The translations under genes were made by a program, and so were the position numbers. The notes beneath the pieces were generated by a model, which made no database searches, was not told the DNA's origin, and saw nothing but the letters and a program-made list of their open reading frames with translations. A DNA stretch of 64,000 bases from Lautropia mirabilis (GTDB lineage: Bacteria > Pseudomonadota > Gammaproteobacteria > Burkholderiales > Burkholderiaceae_B): NCBI GenBank assembly GCA_945876565.1, contig CAMCOS010000003.1:62001-126000 (forward strand), read 5' to 3'. This document shows positions 8,915-18,655 of this stretch, piece by piece. Numbering within the stretch: position 1 is the stretch's first letter; each line of letters opens with the position of its first letter.

Positions 8915-10261
8915 ATGCAATCAGGCACACCCGAGCGCAGGCTGGCAGTTGCGAGCGCTGTGACGATCATTATCGGTATTGTGGTTGGTGCTGGAATTTT
9001 TCGTACCCCCTCGCTCGTTGCTGCAGTGACCGGCGACGTGGGGTGGGCGCTGCTCATTTGGGTGTTGGGCGGCGTGATTTCTCTGATTGGTGCGTTGTGT
9101 TACGCAGAGCTGGCTTCGACCTATCCGCATGCCGGTGGCGATTATCATTTTCTTTCCAGAGCCTATGGCCGGCAGGTCTCGTTTCTATACGCGTGGGCCA
9201 AAGCGATGGTGATCAATACGGGATCGATTGCTTTATTGGCATTTGTTTTTGGTGACTACCTAACTGCCATTGTTAACCTAGGGAGCAATTCTTCTGCCAT
9301 TTGGGCTGTTCTGATTGTGTTGGTTCTGACGGTGGTAAATGTCACTGGTCTTCGCATCGCCAGTAGTTTGCAGGCTTTTTTCACGGTGATCGTTTTCCTT
9401 GGTTTGCTGATGGTCGCGGCAAGTGCTTTTTGGGCTGAGCCGGTCTCGGTGTCGTCGCCAGCTTTGTTCGCATCGACCCCGTCGTTGGGGATGATGGGTC
9501 TTGCCATGGTGTTTGTACTGCTAACTTTCGGTGGCTGGAATGAGTCGGCATACATATCGGCTGAAGTCAAAGGAGGGCCCAAGACGATTGTGTCAGTGAT
9601 TGTCGTGAGCTTGTTCCTCATCACGGTCTTGTATGTTCTCGTTAATCTGGCATTAATCCACGGGCTAGGCCTTTCGGCGCTGGCATCGAGTCAAGCACCG
9701 GCCTCCGATTTGGTGCTTAAGGGCATGGGACTGTGGGCGGAGTGGCTCGTCAGTGCCTTGGTGGCTTTGGCGGCGTTAACTAGCATCAATGCGACGATGA
9801 TCGTTGGCGCGCGATCCAATTACGCGCTAGGCAACGATTGGAGGCAATTACGCTTTATTGGGCAGTGGCGAGCGGACCGAGGTGTGCCCGTCGCGGCTCA
9901 CATCGTCCAAGCGATGATCTGCGTTGCATTGATTGGCCTTGGGTCTATGTATGCCGATGGCTTTGAGGCCATGGTGGAATTCACGGCACCGGTTTTTTGG
10001 GGGTTTTTATTTCTCGTTGGGCTCGGCCTGATGCGCCTTCGACGAGTTGATCCCGACATGCCACGTCCTTACAAGGTGCCGTTTTATCCAGTGCTGCCCA
10101 TCATCTTCTGTTTGATGTGTGGGTACTTAACCTATTCGAGCATTGTTTATGCGCATAGTCAGGGTGCTGTTCATATATCGTTGTTGGTGATGGTCGTTGG
10201 GGTAGTGGCGTTAATGATCCTTAACTTATTTAAGAAACCGCGAATCGAAGAGCTACCCTGA
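8915..10261 (+). CDS. APC-family amino acid permease
   Basis: This 448-aa protein has about 12 hydrophobic segments and the APC signature in TM1, IIIGIVVGAGIFRTPS (near residues 18-33), the unwound helix that binds the amino acid backbone. TM6 has FGGWNESAYISAEVK (near residues 206-220), another conserved family segment. It should exchange or import amino acids or amines at the inner membrane. The substrate is not predictable. It follows the exported methyltransferase gene on the same strand with a 17-bp gap, so the two may form a unit. Confidence 0.87.
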   Translation: MQSGTPERRLAVASAVTIIIGIVVGAGIFRTPSLVAAVTGDVGWALLIWVLGGVISLIGALCYAELASTYPHAGGDYHFLSRAYGRQVSFLYAWAKAMVINTGSIALLAFVFGDYLTAIVNLGSNSSAIWAVLIVLVLTVVNVTGLRIASSLQAFFTVIVFLGLLMVAASAFWAEPVSVSSPALFASTPSLGMMGLAMVFVLLTFGGWNESAYISAEVKGGPKTIVSVIVVSLFLITVLYVLVNLALIHGLGLSALASSQAPASDLVLKGMGLWAEWLVSALVALAALTSINATMIVGARSNYALGNDWRQLRFIGQWRADRGVPVAAHIVQAMICVALIGLGSMYADGFEAMVEFTAPVFWGFLFLVGLGLMRLRRVDPDMPRPYKVPFYPVLPIIFCLMCGYLTYSSIVYAHSQGAVHISLLVMVVGVVALMILNLFKKPRIEELP

Positions 10262-10271
10262 ATTGCTTTGA

Positions 10272-10778
10272 TCAGGTTGATTTTGCCAGCAGCCCTGAAC
10301 GACGCACTAGTAATCGATCAAGCTGGTTGGCAAAGTTCCTGGCGTCTCTGGCGCTAAAAGCCGCCGGACCGCCCGTTTGAACTCCGCTCTCACGCAAGCC
10401 CTCCATGAAGTTTCGCATGGTGAGCTTCGCTTGAATGGTGCTGTGGTCGATGAGATCACCGCGTGGATCGATCACCCAAGCTCGCTTCTCGATAACCAGT
10501 GCGGCCAGTGGAATATCGGCTGTCACCACGATGTCTCCTTGATGCGCCTCGCTCGCGATGCGTTGATCAGCGACATCGAAGCCTGACGGAACTTGCAGCG
10601 ACTTGATCCAAGGCGATGGTGGAACGTGCAGCATTTGGTTCGCAATCAGTGTCACGGGGGTGCTGGTCCGGTTGGCAACCCGAAACAGAATTTCTTTGAT
10701 CACCAATGGGCACGCATCGGCGTCAACCCAAATATGCAAGCCACGCTTGTTCAGCGAATCAGCGCTAGGCGCAGTCAT
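10272..10778 (-). CDS. yaiI: YaiI/YqxD family protein (DUF188, UPF0178)
   Basis: This 168-aa protein starts its domain with [23 protein letters not shown] (from about residue 15) and contains [23 protein letters not shown], hallmarks of the UPF0178 family. The conserved aspartates in DADACP and TADIPLA resemble PIN-type nuclease sites, but no activity is established. It overlaps the upstream mscS-type gene by 4 bp (ATGA), so the two are translationally coupled. It converges with the permease gene. Confidence 0.9.
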   Translation of the reverse strand: MTAPSADSLNKRGLHIWVDADACPLVIKEILFRVANRTSTPVTLIANQMLHVPPSPWIKSLQVPSGFDVADQRIASEAHQGDIVVTADIPLAALVIEKRAWVIDPRGDLIDHSTIQAKLTMRNFMEGLRESGVQTGGPAAFSARDARNFANQLDRLLVRRSGLLAKST

Positions 10779-11656
10779 TGCGGTGCTGATTGATCTTTGA
10801 TTCGAACAACCCGCTGTGGGAAGGGAATCTCAATTCCGGATTTCTGAAACGCTTGTTTTAAGTTTGCCAGGATGGCACGTCGCACCACCCATTGTTCAAG
10901 CGCCACGACCTTCAGGCGTACACGAATGGTAACAGCTGAATCGCCAAGTGCGTTCACGCCCAGGATTTGAATATCCTCCAGAATTTTGCTTTCAAATTCG
11001 GGATCCTGGCGCAGTTCAGTGCCTACTTGTTTGATCACTTCATAGGCCTGCCCGAGGTTAACGTCATAGCCGACACCGATTTCAACCACTGCGTAGGCAA
11101 AATCCCTGCTTTGATTGCTCACGGTCGTGATGGCACTGTTGGGCACGAAGTGCACAGTGCCTTCACCATCGCGCAGCCGAACGTATCGCAAAGTGACTTC
11201 TTCAACGTTGCCAGATTTGCCAGCCACATCAACAAAGTCACCCTGACGAATCTGGTTCTCAATCAGCATGACAAATCCAGTGAAGTAGTCTTTGACTAGA
11301 CTCTGTGCCCCGAAACTGATGGCAATGCCCACGACACCTGCTGTTGCCAGAAACGGTGCAATCGAAATCCCCAGTTCCGATAGAACCACCATGATGGTGA
11401 TGACCCAAATCACAACCGAGGCAACATAACCGAATATGCGGTTCAGGGTGTCGATCCGCTTGCGCTCTTCATTGCCTGCCATGCGTTTGCGCAGGCGCAC
11501 GTGAATCGCATTCAGTAGGTGTCCGACCACGCGACGCACGGCAAACGCCAACACAATGATCAGAATCAGGTTCAGGCTCGAAATGAGCAGAACAGCCCAC
11601 TTGGGAATGTCTGGCCAGCCTAATTTAGTTAATGATTCAAGGATGAGTTGTTCCAT
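10775..11656 (-). CDS. Small-conductance mechanosensitive channel (MscS family)
   Basis: This 293-aa membrane protein has three hydrophobic N-terminal segments (residues 20-45, 75-95, 100-130). The third carries the pore helix [31 protein letters not shown], the Ala/Gly-packed TM3 of MscS. The cytoplasmic beta domain follows with [25 protein letters not shown] and a C-terminal alpha/beta vestibule. Such channels open under membrane tension to release solutes during hypo-osmotic shock. Length is typical for MscS (286 aa in E. coli). Confidence 0.92.
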   Translation of the reverse strand: MEQLILESLTKLGWPDIPKWAVLLISSLNLILIIVLAFAVRRVVGHLLNAIHVRLRKRMAGNEERKRIDTLNRIFGYVASVVIWVITIMVVLSELGISIAPFLATAGVVGIAISFGAQSLVKDYFTGFVMLIENQIRQGDFVDVAGKSGNVEEVTLRYVRLRDGEGTVHFVPNSAITTVSNQSRDFAYAVVEIGVGYDVNLGQAYEVIKQVGTELRQDPEFESKILEDIQILGVNALGDSAVTIRVRLKVVALEQWVVRRAILANLKQAFQKSGIEIPFPQRVVRIKDQSAPQ

Positions 11657-11733
11657 GACTGTCTTTTTTGCGCTAAGTATTGATGTGCAGGCCAGTGTAA
11701 CCAGCCAGCAGGTGAGTGACCGATCACTATCGA

Positions 11734-12222
11734 TTAGCCAAGTGCAGCCGCTCTTTGCGCCCGACGTGCGAGCGCCATTTTGTGTCGGTTTACTTCTTCA
11801 GGGGTGGTAGGAACAAACTCGGTCACGGCCACTGGTTTTCGGTCATCACCGACGGCAACCATCGTAAAGAAACAGCTGTTGACATGACGGGTTGCTTGAG
11901 TGCGGATGTTCTCGGCAATGACCTTAATGCCCACCTCCATCGAGGTTCGACCCGTGAGGTTGATGCTAGACAGGAACGTGACAAGCTCACCGACATAGAT
12001 TGGTTCGCGGAAAGTCACGTTTTCTACGTTCAGTGTTACCACGTAACGACCCGCGTATCGGCTGGCACAGGCGTAGGCAACTTCATCAAGCAACTTCAAG
12101 ATGGTGCCGCCATGCACATTGCCAGCAAAATTAGCGGTGTCAGGTGTCATGAGCACCGTCATGACAAGTTGGTGTCGGGCTTGGTTCACGGTGTTTTTTC
12201 GAGTTGACAGTTTGATCCGCAA
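11734..12222 (-). CDS. Hotdog-fold acyl-CoA thioesterase (YciA-like)
   Basis: This 162-aa protein is a single hotdog domain: NFAGNVHGGTILKLLDEVAYACASRYAG (residues 31-58) holds the central helix with the catalytic acidic residue. The ENVTFREPIYVGELVTFLSSINLTGRTSMEVGIKV strand series follows. The family hydrolyses acyl-CoA in the cytoplasm to free CoA and fatty acid, usually as a hexamer. The basic C-terminal tail (MALARRAQRAAALG) is an extra. It lies 77 bp upstream of the MscS gene on the same strand. Confidence 0.88.
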   Translation of the reverse strand: MRIKLSTRKNTVNQARHQLVMTVLMTPDTANFAGNVHGGTILKLLDEVAYACASRYAGRYVVTLNVENVTFREPIYVGELVTFLSSINLTGRTSMEVGIKVIAENIRTQATRHVNSCFFTMVAVGDDRKPVAVTEFVPTTPEEVNRHKMALARRAQRAAALG

Positions 12223-12409
12223 TGTTACATCGATAAACCCTGGTGATCATGTTTACCCAGACACAGATGCGTTGGTGCTTGAAGAGATCGAATTCGCCCA
12301 CCGGCGGACCGGTCAAGTTCCCCGACCTGAGGCGCTCGATCTACACTAGCAGGAGAAGCAATCTATCGACAGACATTAATTCAGACCACCGACCCATGCG
12401 AGCGCTTCG

Positions 12410-13099
12410 ATGGCCAATCAAATGCAGATAAACAGCGATTTCACGGCTCGCGTGACTTTGGACACCAATCAGATGGACTGGGTGCCCTCGCCCATTGTGG
12501 GGGTCCAACGGAAGATGCTTGACCGCTTTGGTGGTGAGGTGGCCCGTGCGACTTCGATTGTCAGGTATGCACCCCAATCCCGATTTGCATCTCACACTCA
12601 CGGTGGTGGTGAGGAGATACTCGTTTTAGGTGGTGTGTTTGAGGATGAGCACGGAACATATCCAGCCGGTACCTATCTTCGCAATCCGCCAGGGACCAGC
12701 CATCAGCCAGTTTCTGAGCTCGGTTGCACCTTGTTCGTGAAGCTCTGGCAGTTCACCCTTGGTGACGAGCAAGCCGTCCAAATCGACACAAAAACCGCGA
12801 GCTGGTATCAGGGTCTAGTGCCGGGTTTGTCGGTTATGCCGTTGCATCAAGCCGATGGTGTCAATACAGCGTTGGTTCGCTGGGCGCCCGGCACGCAATT
12901 CAATCGCCATGTTCACCCGGGTGGCGAGGAAATCTATGTGCTGCAGGGCGTGTTTCACGACGAGAATGGCGCATATCCTGCCGGCAGTTGGTTGCGTAGC
13001 CCTCGCTACAGCATGCACACTCCCTATACCAGCGATGAAGGCGCACTCATCTACGTCAAGACGGGACATCTGGATGCGCCGATGCTTGCGCTGCCCTAA
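12410..13099 (+). CDS. Two-cupin protein of the ChrR-like anti-sigma family
   Basis: This 229-aa protein is made of two cupin domains in tandem. Domain 1 (about residues 25-115) has SHTHGGGEEILVLGG and YPAGTYLRNPPGTSHQP. Domain 2 (about 125-225) repeats the pattern as NRHVHPGGEEIYVLQG and YPAGSWLRSPRYSMHTP. The HxH...E...H ligands needed for Zn or Fe are present in both. In ChrR this cupin senses singlet oxygen for an ECF sigma factor, but no sigma gene or anti-sigma N-terminal domain is present here. A metal-bound enzyme or sensor role is equally possible. No good ribosome site is seen. Confidence 0.8.
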   Translation: MANQMQINSDFTARVTLDTNQMDWVPSPIVGVQRKMLDRFGGEVARATSIVRYAPQSRFASHTHGGGEEILVLGGVFEDEHGTYPAGTYLRNPPGTSHQPVSELGCTLFVKLWQFTLGDEQAVQIDTKTASWYQGLVPGLSVMPLHQADGVNTALVRWAPGTQFNRHVHPGGEEIYVLQGVFHDENGAYPAGSWLRSPRYSMHTPYTSDEGALIYVKTGHLDAPMLALP

Positions 13100-13108
13100 A
13101 TGGCTTGA

Positions 13109-13801
13109 CTACCTCTCGAAACGAATGGCGTCGTTGGCGTGTCTCTTTAGGTTGCGGTCTCGCCAAGCGAAGTAGCTGCGATACAGGAATACGCTCAAGA
13201 CCATGCCCCAAACCATCCCGGAGAACATGCCAGACAACATGGCGCTTAAATTCAAGTTGCCGTTATTGCTTTGTTGAATCACCTGGACAAACAAGACTGC
13301 GCCCACGGTCATGCCAAGAAACATCCAGCCGGAGCAAAGCAGGTTTTGAGCGAGCATGGAGCAAAGTTTGCGGCATTCAGGACGCAAGAGCCTGAGGCTA
13401 GGGATCGCGGCAAGCCCACCGATTAGCATCCCAATGTGCATGTACGGCATCAGCTCGACATGAAGCCTTAATGACCCCCAAATCGATAGTGACTGACTGC
13501 TTGAGCAGATGGACGCAATGATGGCGACAGGGGTTCGCTGAAAGTCAAAAAATAACCCGATCAGCATGCCGCCGAAGCCCAAGCTCAACATCACGTGTGG
13601 CGGAGAAAATCCAAAGCGTTGAGGCCGCAAACGGGACAACGCGAGACAACCACCGCCCACCCCGATAATCGATAGAGATGAGATTGACCACCAGTCGCCA
13701 GACGGGCCAAGGTTGACATACGCCATGGTGAGCGCCACCAACCCGACCAACGTTGCGCTAACGATGATGTTCGTGTGCCGATCAAAAAACGAATGTTGCA
13801 A
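13109..13801 (-). CDS. Hypothetical inner-membrane protein
   Basis: This 230-aa protein has about seven hydrophobic segments: near residues 12-30, 38-56, 67-85, 90-108, 118-140, 155-175 and 187-207. The cytoplasmic tail is basic (YFAWRDRNLKRHAND). No family motif is recognised. It converges on the cupin gene with only 9 bp between the stops. It is the first gene left of the CO dehydrogenase operon and divergent from it. Function unknown. Confidence 0.6.
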   Translation of the reverse strand: MQHSFFDRHTNIIVSATLVGLVALTMAYVNLGPSGDWWSISSLSIIGVGGGCLALSRLRPQRFGFSPPHVMLSLGFGGMLIGLFFDFQRTPVAIIASICSSSQSLSIWGSLRLHVELMPYMHIGMLIGGLAAIPSLRLLRPECRKLCSMLAQNLLCSGWMFLGMTVGAVLFVQVIQQSNNGNLNLSAMLSGMFSGMVWGMVLSVFLYRSYFAWRDRNLKRHANDAIRFER

Positions 13802-14152
13802 CCGCGTCTCCTGAATACACTGCTCTGATTAGGTCGGGTGCTGCTAAACCCATCGATTAGTAATTTCTATTGTGGCAACGATGTCAGTGAGGCAAAACAT
13901 TAACGGGTGATTGGTGTTAAACAATAGAGCCATCCTGACTAAGTGGCAAGTGCTGTAAGTCCTATGTAATCGTTATCCCTAGTGACTACTGACTTATACG
14001 GTTTTTTTCGATAGCATGAATCGAATACAGACCTATGATAATAAACAAGATTGATATGACGCAACTAATCGGTTATTTTACGACTGATCGGTTCACAATA
14101 GAAAAAAACTAAATCATTCGCAATGAAATGATCTGACAACCAGGAGGCATGG
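13802..14152. promoter_or_regulatory. Control region of the CO dehydrogenase operon
   Basis: This is 351 bp between divergent genes. Three symmetric or repeated elements stand out: TTAAC-N11-GTTAA at 13900-13920, a 19-bp dyad TTCGAT-N7-ATCGAA at 14007-14025, and two 10-bp direct repeats CTAATCGGTT and CTGATCGGTT starting at 14065 and 14084, 19 bp apart. These are candidate regulator sites and no binding protein is known. AGGAGG at 14142-14147 is a near-perfect ribosome site for coxM. Confidence 0.55.
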
Positions 14153-15016
14153 ATGATCCCGCCAGATTTTGAGTATCACGCACCGACCACCTTAGGCGAT
14201 GCGATTGCTTTGTTGAATCAGTTTGGCGAGGAGGCCAAACTTCTAGCTGGCGGACACAGCTTGCTGCCAATGATGAAAATGAGGTTTGCTGAGCCCGCCC
14301 ACCTAATCGATTTGAACAAAATCGAGCAGTTGCGTGGCATACGCGAGGAGGGTGGTGTCATCAAGATTGGTGCCATGACCGTTGAGAACGACATTTTGGA
14401 CTCCGAGCTTTTGAAGCAAAAGGCCTCTTTGTTGCCTAAGGCCGTTAAGCTGATTGCAGATCCTCAGGTCCGCAATCGTGGCACGATCGGTGGCGATATC
14501 GCTCACGGCGATCCAGCCAATGATCATCCCGCGATCATGAAAGCCATGGATGCAACGTTCGTTTTGACTGGTCCGGATGGTTCGCGATCCGTCAAGGCCG
14601 TGGATTTTTTCCACGGCACCTACATGACTGACATGGCGGAAAACGAGATTCTGACGGAGATACAGTTTGAGCCTTTGGCCAGCAACACCGGCACTTCCTA
14701 CATCAAGCTCAAGCGCAAGACGGGTGACTGGGCCACGGCGGCTGCCGCTGTGGTGTTGCAAATGAACGCGGGTAAGGTATCGATGGTTCGCATAGGCTTG
14801 ACCAACGTGGCGGACACCGCGTTGCGTGCCACCGAGGCTGAACAAGTGTTGATGGGCAATGCCCTGACGCCAGAAGTGCTGGCTAAAGTTGTCCAAGCCG
14901 TGACTGCCATTTGTAACCCCGCTGAGGATTTGCGCGGCGACGCTGAGTACAAGACCGCCATGGCCGGTGAAATGACCAAGCGAGCTTTGCTCGATGCGGC
15001 CAGCCAGATCCGTTAA
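14153..15016 (+). CDS. coxM: Carbon monoxide dehydrogenase medium subunit (FAD)
   Basis: CoxM carries the FAD that passes electrons from the iron-sulfur subunit to quinone in the (CoxL-CoxM-CoxS)2 complex at the inner face of the membrane. The 287-aa protein shows both FAD-binding motifs of the family: [17 protein letters not shown] (residues 30-46) and the [21 protein letters not shown] stretch (from about residue 106). Length matches family members of about 288 aa. AGGAGG lies 5 nt before the ATG. It is the first gene of the operon, 31 bp before coxS. Confidence 0.95.
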   Translation: MIPPDFEYHAPTTLGDAIALLNQFGEEAKLLAGGHSLLPMMKMRFAEPAHLIDLNKIEQLRGIREEGGVIKIGAMTVENDILDSELLKQKASLLPKAVKLIADPQVRNRGTIGGDIAHGDPANDHPAIMKAMDATFVLTGPDGSRSVKAVDFFHGTYMTDMAENEILTEIQFEPLASNTGTSYIKLKRKTGDWATAAAAVVLQMNAGKVSMVRIGLTNVADTALRATEAEQVLMGNALTPEVLAKVVQAVTAICNPAEDLRGDAEYKTAMAGEMTKRALLDAASQIR

Positions 15017-15047
15017 GGCATACACAACTATTCGAGTGGAGAACACC

Positions 15048-15533
15048 ATGAGCAAGAAAATAGTGGGCATGACGATCAACGGGCGCAAGGTCGAAGAAGC
15101 AGTTGAGCCCCGCACTTTGTTGATCCATTTTTTGCGTGAACAGATGAACCTGACTGGCGCCCACATCGGTTGCGAAACCAGTCACTGCGGCGCATGTACG
15201 GTTGATATTGATGGCAAGTCGGTTAAGTCCTGTACCCATCTGACGGTTCAGTGCGAGGGCAGCGATATCCTGACCGTTGAAGGTCTTGCCAAAGACGGCG
15301 TGTTGCATGCAGTCCAAGAGGGTTTCTACAAAGAGCACGGTTTGCAGTGCGGCTTTTGCACCCCAGGTATGTTGGTTCGCAGCTATCGACTGCTGCAAGA
15401 AAATCCAAACCCGACTGAAGAAGAAATTCGCGCTGGCATCTCGGGCAATTTGTGCCGATGCACAGGTTACCAAAACATCGTCAAAGCCGTTCAGTACGCG
15501 GCCAAGAAACTGCAAGAAACGGCTGTTGCCTGA
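15048..15533 (+). CDS. coxS: Carbon monoxide dehydrogenase small subunit (2Fe-2S)
   Basis: This 161-aa iron-sulfur subunit relays electrons from the Mo-Cu site to FAD. The N-terminal plant ferredoxin-like domain has [11 protein letters not shown] and a later Cys (KSC). The C-terminal helical domain has CGFCTPGM and CRCTGYQNI, so all eight cluster cysteines are present. I chose ATG at 15048, which follows a GGAG site and begins [11 protein letters not shown] longer upstream frame from 14994 would overlap coxM and add a non-family leader. Confidence 0.95.
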   Translation: MSKKIVGMTINGRKVEEAVEPRTLLIHFLREQMNLTGAHIGCETSHCGACTVDIDGKSVKSCTHLTVQCEGSDILTVEGLAKDGVLHAVQEGFYKEHGLQCGFCTPGMLVRSYRLLQENPNPTEEEIRAGISGNLCRCTGYQNIVKAVQYAAKKLQETAVA

Positions 15534-15569
15534 ACTTGCTCAACCGATGCTGAATTAGGAGACGAGACA

Positions 15570-17975
15570 ATGAATGCACCTTTAAAAGATCGCGAAGCGG
15601 CGCTCATGGGCATGGGCGACTCACGCCTGCGCAAGGAAGATGCGCGCTTTATACAAGGCAAGGGCAATTACGTTGATGACATCAAGATGCCGAACATGGT
15701 GTTCATGGACATCGTACGGTCGCCTTTGGCCCATGCACGCATCAAGGCGATCCACAAGGAAGAAGCCCTGAAAATCCCCGGTGTGATCGCTGTGTTAACG
15801 GCTCAAGACCTTAAGCCGCTGAAGTTGCACTGGATGCCAACGTTGGCCGGTGATGTGGCAGCGGTTTTGGCTGATGAGAAAGTTCATTTTCAAATGCAAG
15901 AGGTCGCGGTTGTTATCGCTGAGAACCGCTACGCGGCCGCCGATGGCAAAGAAGCGGTCTTTGTAGAATACGAAGAGCTTGATGTGGTGATTGATCCGTT
16001 TGAGGCGATCAAGCCAGGCGCACCAGTGCTGCGTGAGGATCTGGTCGGCAAAACCGAGGGTGCTCACGGTGCCCGTAACCACCCAAACGAGATTTTTACC
16101 TGGACCGCCGGAGACAAACAAGCCACCGATGATGCTTTTGCCAACGCTGCGGTGCGCGTTGAGCAGGAAATGCTGTATCCGCGTGTGCATCCGTGCCCGC
16201 TAGAGACCTGCGGTTGCGTCGCATCATTTGATCCAATCCGTGGCGACTTGACGACCTACATTACCAGTCAGGCACCGCACGTGGTGCGCACGGTTGTATC
16301 CATGCTCTCTGGTATTCCTGAGTCCAAAGTCCGCATTATTTCACCGGATATCGGTGGTGGTTTTGGCAACAAGGTCGGTATTTATCCAGGTTACGTTTGC
16401 GCCATCGTGGCGTCCATCGTCTTGGGTCGCCCTGTGAAATGGATTGAAGATCGGATCGAAAACCTGTCATCAACGGCATTTGCGCGTGACTACCACATGA
16501 CTGGTGAGCTTGCAGCGACTGCTGATGGGAAAATCCAGGGTTTGCGTGTTGAAGTGGTCGCTGATCATGGTGCGTTTGATGCGTGTGCTGACCCCAGCAA
16601 ATTTCCGGCTGGTCTGTTCCACATCTGCTCAGGGTCCTATGACATTCCAGCGGCACATTGCTCGGTAAAAGGTGTTTACACCAACAAGGCGCCAGGTGGT
16701 GTGGCCTACCGGTGCTCGTTCCGGGTGACCGAGGCTGTGTATCTGATTGAGCGCATGGTCGATGTTTTGGCGCAAAAGCTCAACATGGATAAAGCCGACA
16801 TTCGTGAGAAGAACTTCATCCGTAAGGAGCAGTTCCCGTACACGTCGGCATTTGGGTTTGAATACGATTCAGGTGACTATCACAACGCCTTGAACAAAGT
16901 CCTTGAGGCGGTCGACTACAAGGGGCTGCGAGCCGAGCAAGCTGCCAAACGTGCTGACCCCAATAGCCCAACGCTCATGGGGATTGGTCTTGTGACTTTT
17001 ACCGAAATCGTTGGTGCTGGCCCAAGCAAAATCTGTGACATTTTGGGCATCGGCATGTTTGACTCATGCGAAATTCGTGTGGATCCGACTGGCAGCGCGA
17101 TTGCCCGCATGGGGACGATTTCCCAAGGCCAAGGCCACCAAACCACCTATGCGCAGATCATCGCGACCGAATTGGGTATCCCCTCCGAAGTGATCCAGGT
17201 TGAGGAGGGTGACACTAACACAGCGCCCTACGGGTTGGGTACCTACGGATCACGCTCTACACCTGTGGCTGGTGCGGCCATTGCGATGGCTGCGCGCAAG
17301 ATACACGCCAAAGCCAAGAAAATCGCGGCTTCATTGCTTGAAGTCAGCGAAGAGGATCTGCAGTGGGAGGTTGATCGATTCAAGGTTCGTGGCAATGATG
17401 ACAAGTTCAAGACCATGAAAGATATTTCTTGGGCGGCATACAACAAGCCACCAGAGGGTTTGGAGCCAGGTCTTGAGGCGGTCCATTACTACGATCCACC
17501 GAACTTTACCTATCCATTTGGTATTTATCTGTGTGTGGTTGATATCGATCGCGCCACGGGCGAAACCAAGGTGCGTCGCTTTTATGCACTCGATGATTGC
17601 GGCACACGCATCAACCCAATGATCATCGAAGGCCAGATTCACGGTGGCTTGACCGAGGGGTTTGCCGTGGCGATGGGTCAGTTGTTGTCCTTTGATGCTC
17701 AGGGCAACATCCAGGGCAATTCATTGATGGACTATTTCCTGCCCACGGCTGTTGAGACCCCACATTGGGAGACTGATTACACCGTCACGCCATCACCGCA
17801 TCACCCGATTGGTGCCAAAGGCGTTGCAGAGTCTCCTCACGTGGGCAGCATTCCAACCTTTACCGCAGCGATCGTGGATGCGTTGTCACACGTGGGTGTG
17901 ACCCATATCGACATGCCACACACGGCATTCCGGGTTTGGAAAGAGCTCAAGCATCACGGCTTGAACTTGAACTGA
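15570..17975 (+). CDS. coxL: Carbon monoxide dehydrogenase large subunit, form I
   Basis: CoxL holds the Mo-Cu centre that oxidises CO with water to CO2. The 801-aa protein has the form I active-site loop AYRCSFR at residues 379-385 (bases 16704-16724), where Cys382 would bind copper. Form II relatives have AYRGAGR there. IGGGFGNK (261-268) contacts the molybdopterin cytosine dinucleotide cofactor, and GAKGVAESP near the end supplies the conserved Glu754 beside molybdenum. Length is typical. An AGGAG site precedes the start. This is strong evidence for true aerobic CO oxidation, not a generic xanthine dehydrogenase relative. Confidence 0.97.
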   Translation: MNAPLKDREAALMGMGDSRLRKEDARFIQGKGNYVDDIKMPNMVFMDIVRSPLAHARIKAIHKEEALKIPGVIAVLTAQDLKPLKLHWMPTLAGDVAAVLADEKVHFQMQEVAVVIAENRYAAADGKEAVFVEYEELDVVIDPFEAIKPGAPVLREDLVGKTEGAHGARNHPNEIFTWTAGDKQATDDAFANAAVRVEQEMLYPRVHPCPLETCGCVASFDPIRGDLTTYITSQAPHVVRTVVSMLSGIPESKVRIISPDIGGGFGNKVGIYPGYVCAIVASIVLGRPVKWIEDRIENLSSTAFARDYHMTGELAATADGKIQGLRVEVVADHGAFDACADPSKFPAGLFHICSGSYDIPAAHCSVKGVYTNKAPGGVAYRCSFRVTEAVYLIERMVDVLAQKLNMDKADIREKNFIRKEQFPYTSAFGFEYDSGDYHNALNKVLEAVDYKGLRAEQAAKRADPNSPTLMGIGLVTFTEIVGAGPSKICDILGIGMFDSCEIRVDPTGSAIARMGTISQGQGHQTTYAQIIATELGIPSEVIQVEEGDTNTAPYGLGTYGSRSTPVAGAAIAMAARKIHAKAKKIAASLLEVSEEDLQWEVDRFKVRGNDDKFKTMKDISWAAYNKPPEGLEPGLEAVHYYDPPNFTYPFGIYLCVVDIDRATGETKVRRFYALDDCGTRINPMIIEGQIHGGLTEGFAVAMGQLLSFDAQGNIQGNSLMDYFLPTAVETPHWETDYTVTPSPHHPIGAKGVAESPHVGSIPTFTAAIVDALSHVGVTHIDMPHTAFRVWKELKHHGLNLN

Positions 17976-17996
17976 ATTTATCAACAGGGAATCGGA

Positions 17997-18635
17997 ATGG
18001 AAGTCACGATTGACAAGCAGTATCCGATCGCAGCCGGGGAGCAGGCTTGCTGGCAAATTCTGTCGAACATACCAGAGCTGGCTACTTGTATGCCTGGCGC
18101 GGTCATCACCGAGCAAATCGATGACATCCACTACAAGGGCACGGTCAAGGTCAAAGTTGGACCTGCGACCGCGGCCTTTGCGGGTGATATTGAGGTGCTC
18201 GGTGTCGATGAGGGTGCCCGCCAGATTCGTCTGCTCGGTAAGGGTGCGGACAAGGGAGGATCTTCCGCATCCATGGAGCTGACTGCGTCATTGCAGGTGC
18301 AAGATGACAGCAATGTCATGCTATTGGGCAAGGCGGATGTGATTGTTAACGGCAAATTTGCACAGTTTGGCGGGCGCATGATGACGTCTGTGTCTGACAT
18401 GATTTTGAAGCAGTTTGCGGACAACTTCGCGGTGAAGGCTCAGGCTGCTCAGGCTGCTCTTGCACCTGCCACGGGCGCTCAGTCAACCAACGACACGAGT
18501 TCGTCTGAAGGCAGTGCGCCGGTTAAAGCACATGCCTCAGAAGCGCCAAAGATGCAGACTGAACTCAATGGCTTGGCCATTGCTTGGATGTTGATCAAAG
18601 GTTTTTTCGCGCGATTGTTTGGCAAGTCTTCGTAG
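17997..18635 (+). CDS. coxG: CoxG, SRPBCC-type membrane anchor of CO dehydrogenase
   Basis: This 212-aa protein has an SRPBCC (Bet v1-like) domain at residues 1-145: CWQILSNIPELATCMPGAVI, GTVKVKVGPATAAFAGDIE and a final VSDMILKQFADNF helix. A low-complexity Ala/Ser linker (150-190) and a short hydrophobic C-terminal segment (AIAWMLIKGFFARLF) follow. In carboxidotrophs CoxG recruits the dehydrogenase to the membrane and carries quinone, and the C-terminal segment fits that role. It starts 21 bp after coxL. Confidence 0.92.
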   Translation: MEVTIDKQYPIAAGEQACWQILSNIPELATCMPGAVITEQIDDIHYKGTVKVKVGPATAAFAGDIEVLGVDEGARQIRLLGKGADKGGSSASMELTASLQVQDDSNVMLLGKADVIVNGKFAQFGGRMMTSVSDMILKQFADNFAVKAQAAQAALAPATGAQSTNDTSSSEGSAPVKAHASEAPKMQTELNGLAIAWMLIKGFFARLFGKSS

Positions 18636-18655
18636 GCGCTTCCCGGTGACCTTGC

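Noticed and set aside
14303-15515. Long minus-strand frames of 287 and 210 codons opposite coxM and coxS
   Set aside because: They are shadows of the cox genes, which have full family motifs and ribosome sites.
14702-17975. Possibility that the Mo enzyme is a xanthine dehydrogenase feeding the ureide pathway
   Set aside because: AYRCSFR in the large subunit and the coxG-D-E genes identify CO dehydrogenase instead.
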